The notes under the pieces were generated by a model. The model was not told the DNA's origin. It did not search any database and worked only from the letters and a program-made list of their open reading frames with translations. A DNA stretch of 64,000 bases from Platycnemis pennipes (lineage: Eukaryota; Arthropoda; Insecta; Odonata; Platycnemididae): the NCBI GenBank assembly GCA_933228895.1, contig OW121848.1:94197470-94261469 (forward strand), in the 5' to 3' direction. Below, one piece after another: positions 24,201-33,200 of this stretch. Both the position numbers and the translations under genes were made by a program. The stretch's first letter is position 1, and each line of letters begins with the position of its first letter.

Positions 24201-27200
24201 TTATGAAAAATGGGATATTTTATTTTGCTTAATTTTTTTTTCTTAACAACATACACATTTCAATAATATATGTACCAACTTTCAAAGTGGGACTCCAAGT
24301 ACAACCAGAGATATGAATTTTTTTGTACACCTAGGACACTGGAAAAAATGTTTAAGCTTGTTCAATTGGTCATTCCACCTCAATTCAACAAACGTTTGTC
24401 CCTTATCGTCTCAGATTATGATTAAAACTGGTGTATGGGTACAAAATCCACTCAAACTGAACAACCTCAAACCGTTTTGTGAAAAAAAATGTTTTGAGCG
24501 AATTGTAAACATTTTAATTTTTCCGCATTTTTAGCAAAAATCCGAGCCTGAAATCATATTATCACTTATATCTCCGTTTTTAATTGTCATAAAGCAATGA
24601 TTAATAGCTCTTATTAAAGCTAAATTCTTATTGAATGGAAATATATCAAGAAAAAATTATTTTCTTCTATACCCTATTGTTGTTAAATACTAATGTTTAA
24701 AAAATTGTTAATAAACTTTTCTCAAATACTCCATCTCAGAATTGGCTGAAACTTTTTTTTCCGTAATCTAAACATACCCAGCTAACTATTCCAGAAATAA
24801 AATTTAGTGGCAATTCATAAATGCGTTTTTTATAAATATTTAAACATTTACAATTGTCTATCGCGCTGCCCGTCGGCTCCCCCATTTGGAATACTTGCAG
24901 CAGACGCGATGCAAGCATAAAAATTTCCTAATTGATCAAGGCTGTCACTACATGAGATAAAAATATATTATAAACTATAAATGTTAACAACAATTGTTAT
25001 TTGTTCTGTTAAATGGACATTTGCAGAGAAATTTACCATTCAGCCCCAATTTCGCTGCGTGAAAAATTTTGCTAACTACTCCGACACAATGAAAACTAAT
25101 TGAAAAATAATGAGAAAGCAAAATCCTTGTATTCAAAACAAATGTAAAATGGCTAAGTTAGCATGCTTTCTGTAAGCATGTCGCAAGGTGTCCTTCCTTG
25201 TAGGAAGGTGTCCTCTCGGAAATATTTTATTTGAGGATACTGTTACTCCTGCCTGCAACTACAGCTGAATCCTGGTCCCTTACTTGGACGAAGAGAGTCT
25301 CTTCATTAAAACCACCTCCTTTGGTTCGGGTATTGCTTAATGAAACTCCCTAATGTCTGGCATACTAACTGCCTGACGAAATCTTTTTTGCAAGTACATT
25401 GGAATGTTTTCCAATTTCTTCTTTGTTTGCATAGCCAAAATTCACTCCTAAAATATGATCTTTTGTCCAGTTAAAGTGTTCTATAGGTGTACGGATTTGT
25501 TTTTCTATGGAAGCTGAAGACTTGCTCTTGCTGCTAGTCTTTTCAAAGTTCCTCCCACTTCGTCACTTGGCCTTTTACCATGCAATGTAACAAAGAAATG
25601 CCATTCTGCAGAGACTGTAAAATCTTTCCTGTGAAGAGATAAGTTCTGAATGTTATGCTTGTTTTTATAATGAGCAGCTGCTCCATCTGAATAATATATC
25701 ACTTTTTAAGTTTTGGAACTTTCAATTTCAAGATTTTAGGTTCAAGATTTCAAGTTTTTGAAAAAAATGTACAGTTGATGCTATATGCTTCAGTCTGTCT
25801 GATATGATAACGTAGTTCAATGGGAATTCATTATCCTGGACTTTAAGGTGGTAATAGCAAGCGAAGGGGTGAACTGTTGCTTGGTCGTTATTCTAGTGCA
25901 TACCTTGCATGCTGTCCTGTAATATGAAAGCGTAATTTTCTGAAAAATCTGCAATGACGAGAACCTGCCCCACTTGGATGTTATGCTTAGCATTTCTAAG
26001 AAATTCAGATTGATTTTTAGCAATGTAGTCATGAGGAAAATTATAATTGTGACAATGGGGGCAGAGATATTGTATGGGATTAATGCAATACATTGATTCC
26101 GGATATAATTGAAAAGGTAACATTTTTTTATTGTTGACATTTGTTGTATACCAATACTAAAAATTTGTAGGATATATCTGCTGAAGTCTAAAATGATCCC
26201 TGCATGTATATAGGCCAAACAGTATATGATGAAGTGATAACTTTCCAGTGTCGTAGGTGTACAAAAAAATTCGTACCTCCTATTGTACTTGGAGTCCCAC
26301 TTTGAAAGTTGGTACATATATTATTGAAATGTGTATGTTGTTAATAAAAAAAAATTAAGCAAAATAAAATATCCCATTTTTCATAATTCAAGGTCAAACT
26401 ATGTTGACCTTGACCTTTGACGTAAAATTATTTTTAACCTCGGCATGTGACATATCGAATGGAAGGCATTATTAAGAGCTTTAAAATGACACCACACACA
26501 ATGCTCTAAGTGTGTTGGTATCGGAGTTACGACAATTCAAAAAGTGCACCGCAGACCTAAAATTTGATTTTTGGGCAATATTTAGACCCAATTTTCTAAC
26601 AAAGTATTTGGCCCAGGAGTTTAATACTTGGTATTATTTAGTTTCTCTGTAAGACCAACAACTTTACCAATTTTCGTCAAAATCGCAAAGGGTCAGGTAA
26701 ATTCACTGGTTGATTTGACATGGAATGACCCAGAGCCTTCCCCCCCCCCCAGCGCCTGGCTATGTGCCTGCTAAGAACAAAATATGTAAGCGGACATTGA
26801 AACGTAGGCAAACTATTTATTTTCAATTGTTTTCACCGGTAGAATTGCTATCAGCATGCTACCATTATGACAATATGTATCACTATTTAGGTTGTTCACA
26901 TAATAAAGGCTAAATGAGTGCCTACTTCTTTGTCAACATATAAGAAAGTTCTTGGGTCAGCTGTTCCGTAATATTATGCACTTGACCAGTTTGTGTTGAT
27001 AATTCGAGCTGAAAAAGAACCCTTATTATATTTTCATTAAGTGCCCACGCCTTGTATTTTTTTTGATAATTTGAATGCTGTGTTAGGTCCTGAAGGATGG
27101 AAGAAGTGCACAAAGTTGTCTCCTTCATTGATGTCTATGCTTTCAGCAACTCCAAGGTACCACTTTGAGTCATAAATAATGCCACATAATCATTGACCTT

Positions 27201-30200
27201 GATACTAAGTTGTGTGTTGGATTTGAGTATTGCTATTTGGACTTCTTCACCGTTATTTGAATTAGATGTTACAAAGCATTTTATATTATTGCAAGCAATC
27301 AGAATAAAGCAGTGTTTTTCTCAAGTGTTAGGAATCCTTAAGGCATTGTCAAACCAATCACTCAACCATGTTCTACCCCTGTGATCTCATTGCTTCTTAA
27401 ATGTTATGCCATGGATATTAGCATTGCTAACTTAAAAACATGGGTGTCAAAATTTGACTGTCTTTTGTTCTCTGTAAACTGGCTTTAGACACTAAACATT
27501 TAACAGTTCCTCCTATACCATCACAAGGACCTTTTCCGTGTAGCTCTTTCCATGGAGAAGGTCACTTGTTACGAGAACCAATCAGAAGGCACTTTAAGGC
27601 AGAAGGTGCCACTTTAGGCAGAGAAATAGAGACATCAGACAATTCCCTGAAGCTACCTACATAAATCACTACCATTATTCTTTTGGGATATTGTTCAAAA
27701 AACAGTAGGTGTAAACGACACTAATGTTTAAGATTGTTTTCCTATCAGCCTACTGGTAACAGAGCAATCATAGAGCAATTTCAGTGGAAAAACCAATGGA
27801 GGCTTAATAGTTTGCCAAAATTCTGCTTAAGACATTTTTATTCTAAGTAATACATGAAATCTACAACTACCAACACAATGAATAAGTAAATAGTTTGTAA
27901 ATTATCAATCAAAATTGGACTTATTTCTAGCAACATTTAATTATATGCAACAATCTATACATTGCTTCTACAAAGTGAGCGAGAGAAATTTTTTTGAAAA
28001 TTCAGTTTGGTGTAACTTCCAAACAAGCCAAAACACATACTCCAAATTTTTAGTGCATTCTTATAAGGATCATAGCTTGTTGTACTGAAAATTTCAAATT
28101 TTTAACAAGTCCCCCACCAGAGATACAGGGGCCCGAAAATGGTAAATTTTCAATTTTTCCTATTTGAGGAAGCTTGTAACAGCTAAAGGCTTAACAAACA
28201 CACATTTTTTTTCTCACACACATTTACTATGGTACCCAAATATACTATAACAAAAATATAGACCTTGTGATCACAACCCTTCTATAAGAAAATAAATAGC
28301 AAAAGTTGTAAAAAACAGCAATTTGTATCAAAACTTTGTACTCATCATTCTCATAGATGTTACATAGTAAGGTTATTTAAAAATATTTCAAATGAAAGCT
28401 CAATTTATGACCATCAAAATGGTATTTGAACCATTCTACTACAACCTGTAGTTTCCGAGTAACTCTAATTACCGATACTCGCTGAAAGTGTCATTTTTAC
28501 AGTGCGCTGTGACCTTCGCGGCCCTGTAAGTCCTTGAGGTCATGGAAAAAAAATTAACAAAAATTGGTTTTGGGCCTTAAAGACATGTAGTAGTAAGTGT
28601 GTTAAATTTGAATTTTTTCTGAAATGGTGCTGCAACAAGTATTCGGTGAATTGGCATGGAATGACCCATATATAAGACTGAAAACTTCTTATTGAGATAT
28701 CTTCCCTTCCCACCTTCTGACGGAATGGTATATGGTAATGAATCTGAACCAATCAATGAAAAATTCAGAAAAATCAAGATTTAAAATTAACATGTCAGTC
28801 TATATGAACCGTAAATGTGAGGGCAGTTTTCATTTCAAAAATATTTTAGGAAAAGTATGCTGAAGTTTGAAATTGATGCTGGGACTTCACAAAAAATCAG
28901 AAATTTCAAATAAATCAGAAAAGAGCATACATTAGCCTAGAGGATTTATCTATTTGGTCAGGGAATTTAAAAGGGTTCAACAAAGTAAGTCAATGTATTT
29001 CCCATTTCTGGCAGCATGTAATAATAAATACAAAACATCACTTGAATTTTCAAAGACAGAACCCTGCCTATACATGAAGAAACATCTTGCACTAGAAAAG
29101 TAACCATGACTGCATATAGTCAAAGAGCAAGCAATGGTAGACAATGTAGTGGTGGATTGGAAAAGCCCATAAGTATTCACCTTGATAGACTCCCTGTTAA
29201 TATTGCTCGCCACAAACCATACAGCAAGAAAAATGTTTTGAAGATAACTATTAGTGAAATTGTCAAAAAAAGTAAATTTCACATTAAAATATTCCTCTGC
29301 TAAATCAAAAAATCAATGGAAACCCATCTGCAAAGATTGTACTCCTTTAATTACAGTGAAACCACATATCCAGATACTTCTTGCCATGAAAATTTAAGAT
29401 AGATTGACTAACGCAAGCATATCAACAACATACAGAAAATTAATTACCTTTCCCTCTGCTTTTACTGTTTCCACTTCAGTCCTCAACCTTCCAGACTCCA
29501 ACTGACTATCTGAAAGTTCTTTGATGATCCTTTGCAATTGTTCTTCAATCTTTTGTTTTTCCAGTTGCAACTTCTCTCCTTCTTTGAGAGCCTAGTTGAC
29601 GGGATGAAAAGAGAAAATAAATTCACTTGTGTACACAGGCTAAATAAGAGCAAAAGTTCAATAATTAAATATGTTAAGTCCCATTTCTAAGAGACTTACA
29701 AAAATATAAACCCACCACAAAACTGGATAATTTTAATCACCTTTTGCAAGTTTTCTTGGTCAAAAGCTGCTCTTGACCTCACAATTACAATGCCATCCTC
29801 TGCATCCTCAACTTCACACCACTCACCACATTCTTGAGGAGAGCGAAACTGAAATGGCGCAGAGGCCCCACACACTACTGCACGGCCAGGCTCAGAATGG
29901 CTCACATAGCATATTTGATAAAACTCAAAGGAATCTTTAGCAATGTCCTGAACTGAAAAGTAAATGCATACACATGATTCAGCCAAAACCAACTATTTTT
30001 CTCTATCAAACTCAAAACAATGGAATAATGAACTAACAATTGAAATAAAAAATACAATTCATTGATGAAAGATAATGCAACCCATCAATGAAACAACACA
30101 AAAGAAATCGATGTCATCAAAATGAACCTACATTCAACTGGTTTTGCAAATCAATGAACTGTCAATAAGTTGGATCAACAACAATTTAACTGAATAATTA

Positions 30201-33200
30201 TGAGAGTAATTATTTTCTCTCTTGCTAAATCTTAAAGGTAGAGGTTTTGTTGAGGAATAGGTTACAAATGTATTTTTCTTTATGTGCACCTCCCTCCCCT
30301 TTCAACCCGTTTCATGTCTCTTATTGTTTCAAGACCAAGCTTTGGAGTCTACCAAATTAACCATAAGTCATCTCATGCATCACACCATTAACTCAATGAG
30401 TTTTACTAAGGCTACACAGAAAATAAGTCATTATTATGAGTGCAGTACTTCCAGGCTACCTATATCCTTACCATCGGGCATTAAGTCGTCAAAACTAAAA
30501 TCTACACATAGGATATTTTGTGTGATTTTCATATTCTGAGCACAAGCTATAGCTTTAGATGGCACAGCTTTCCCTTTACAAGATGTAAAACCTTTGTACT
30601 GGTATAATATATATTTTACCATGCTATTACCCTTGTAATGGAATAGAAATATGGCTGTAAATAATCAAATGGACAACTTTTGTAAGTTTTACATTGTAAT
30701 ACCATTGTTTTAAGACCAGCCTTTCAAAAACAATTTTGAATAGATGGTACTTAAGTCAAATTAAGATCTATGTGAATATATTTTTACCTTGTTTAAAACA
30801 GAATTTTAGCAACCAGACTGAAAAACCATGGGTGTTGCTGCAGTTAAATGGCTACCCATAAAATGTAAGTAATTTGCTATCACTTAAATTAAACAGCATT
30901 TTAGGAAAACAAGCAATGTAAATGTTTATTTTTACAGGTGAATGTGACAGATTACTAGAGCATTTACATTTCCATTTCAAATTTTGTCTTATACTGCAAT
31001 GCCTAAAGGCCCTTATTGTGATTTTTCATTACTTGGTCTGTGACAACAGAGGAGGTTGGAAACAAACCTAGTGGCTTCGAAGGGGTTAGACAAATAGAGA
31101 GGTGAAAGTGGTGAAGATAATTACTTCATTGAGGATACTGATGTGACCCTGGTGATGAAATGGCCCTTGCCAAGAAGAAACGGCTTGAAAAGTTTCAAGA
31201 AAATAAGGAAGGAAAACTGCAACCTTCAGCAAAGAATGGATCTTTGCCCAAAGTTTTTGACGATGAAAGTGAATGAGAAAATTTAATTTTCAAATGAACA
31301 GATGCACTTGTATCAATGTTTGAGAACCTGAGTGTAATTACAATACTTATATTGTATGTAAGTGTGGATTTCAGCTGTTGGAATTATCTTTTATGCTCTG
31401 GAAAGAACCTATAATGAACTCTAGAAGGAGAGAAAAAGTTCTTACTTGCAAAGTTTAAAACCTGATCTCTATTGATGGCGGCAATTATATCTGATGTGGT
31501 CATCATAAGGCAAGTGGTAATTCATGTTGAGGGCTTAAGGAAAACTGTGCTGGGTGGTTTAATCAGTAAAGCCTGTTATTTAGGGTTGTTAGGTAAGAGG
31601 TCATAATGATGCAAATGTTTTGTAGTACATAAAGCTACTGAGTTTGAGTCTAGAAAGAGTTTTGTGGGCTGGATCATGAGAATCTATGAGGCCTTAAGTT
31701 TGAATGTATTATGGTATGACTTAAAAATATCATCAAATACACTTTTGATGAGTTGTCTTAGATGTGGACTAATTTGCAAAAGAAACTTCAAATTTTACTT
31801 TTCCAAGCATCCAATTTTGTCTTACTGGTCTGTAAATTATGATAATTAAGATCAAGCACTCATTTCTGTTATTGTTCTTGCCCTTATATTTATGTACTTA
31901 TCCTTAGGGTATGACAGGACGTGTATGAGCAGAGGGGCTCGAAGAAAGGCATCATGGGATGCAAGGACAACCTGCTCATTGATAGGTGAGTGAGCCAGGA
32001 CGCTTGTCAATACAAGCGTAACCTGTCAATGAGCTGGGTGGACTACAAGAAGGCTTTTGATACCACCTCTCATGAGCTGATTATAGCCATGCTGAGGTAC
32101 ATGAAAGTCCACCCAGAGGTTGTACCCTGGATCGAATGCCTGTTACCACTGTGGAAGATGTGATTCGTCATACCATCTGGCAAGAACCATCTAAACAGAT
32201 TTAGTAACATACCACCGTGGCATTTTTCAAGGCGATAGCCTTAGTCCCCTCCAGTTCTGTTTAATTCTCCTCCCACTGTCCGTTCATTTGAGACGAGGTA
32301 GGGGATATATGTGCAGTGTCCCAACAAAAAGGAAGCATAAGGTCACCCATCTTTTCTATATGGATGACCTGAAGCTTTATGCTTCAAGCGCAAAATACCT
32401 GCACTTAGCGTTGGACACTGTATGCAGATACAGTGAGGATATAGGGATGGAATTTGGATTGGACAAATGCGCGACCATCCATTTGGTGAAAGGAAAGATT
32501 TCGGAAGACCAGGAAGATGTGCAGCTCATTGACGGAAATGCTATTCATCATCTTGATGATGACGAGGCGTATGAATATCTCGGCGTCTCCCAGCACTGGA
32601 TGCTGGAGGTGAGAGCAGTGAAGGAAAGGCCAAATACAGGCAGACTCTCAGGTGAATCTGGAGTTCTGACCTATCTGGTAAGAGCAAGGTTCTTGCGACC
32701 AACACCTTCGCGGTTCCAACACTGCTCTACACCTTCGGTTGCATCAAATGGAATGTCAACAAACTACAAAACCTCGACAGGGGAATGAGGAAAACGATGA
32801 CCATCTATTGTAGACTTCATCCAAAGTCTTCTGTCGCCAGATTGTATCCCCTGAGAAAGCTAGGTGGTAGAGGGCTGATAAGCCTGGAGTGCCTTCATGA
32901 CAGAGTTGTCCTCAATACGGCGTGCTGCATGCTGCACAGCACGGACCCACTTATGCTGCTCGTAAAGAAACATGAGAGTATCGGCAAAGGGACATTCCTA
33001 TTCCAGGAGGCGAAAAGGGCAGCATACGGCCTCGGTTCGGACATGGACCTTACTTCCAGCGGAGAAGCGAAGCGTGCGACAAATAAATCTTGTCACTGGA
33101 GGCGGACGTGTTAAAGTCAAAATAAAGAATGCGGAGCAAAAGGCCTGGCTCCGCAAGCATACTGAGAAGCCCATGCATGGAAGTTTCTATCGAAACTTGG

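Larger units (their letters stand above)
17890..28667. mobile_element. outer long-TIR DNA transposon (nest), 10.8 kb
   Basis: Inverted arms at 17890-18651 and about 27915-28667 (about 760 bases) look identical over the several hundred bases I compared. The termini are GGGTCATTCCAT and its complement, with a 4-bp duplication ATAT at 17886-17889 and 28668-28671. A decayed transposase (26922-27640) lies on the minus strand inside. Without the nested LINE and the nested inner transposon the element would be about 3.3 kb. The superfamily is not certain; 4-bp duplications occur, for example, in Sola, and the transposase motifs are those of the inner element. It occupies the intron between exons 4 and 5. 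Confidence 0.8.

Noticed and set aside
25817..26317. 166-codon minus-strand ORF in the inner transposon
   Set aside because: It overlaps the transposase in another frame; the DFSENY block is in the neighbouring frame.
26937..27009. Exon-like segment with acceptor and coiled-coil-looking peptide between exons 4 and 5
   Set aside because: It lies inside the outer transposon. With its upstream sequence (YDSKWYLGVAE, HPSGPNTAF) it is the C-terminus of that element's transposase; its end is a stop and no phase-compatible donor exists.
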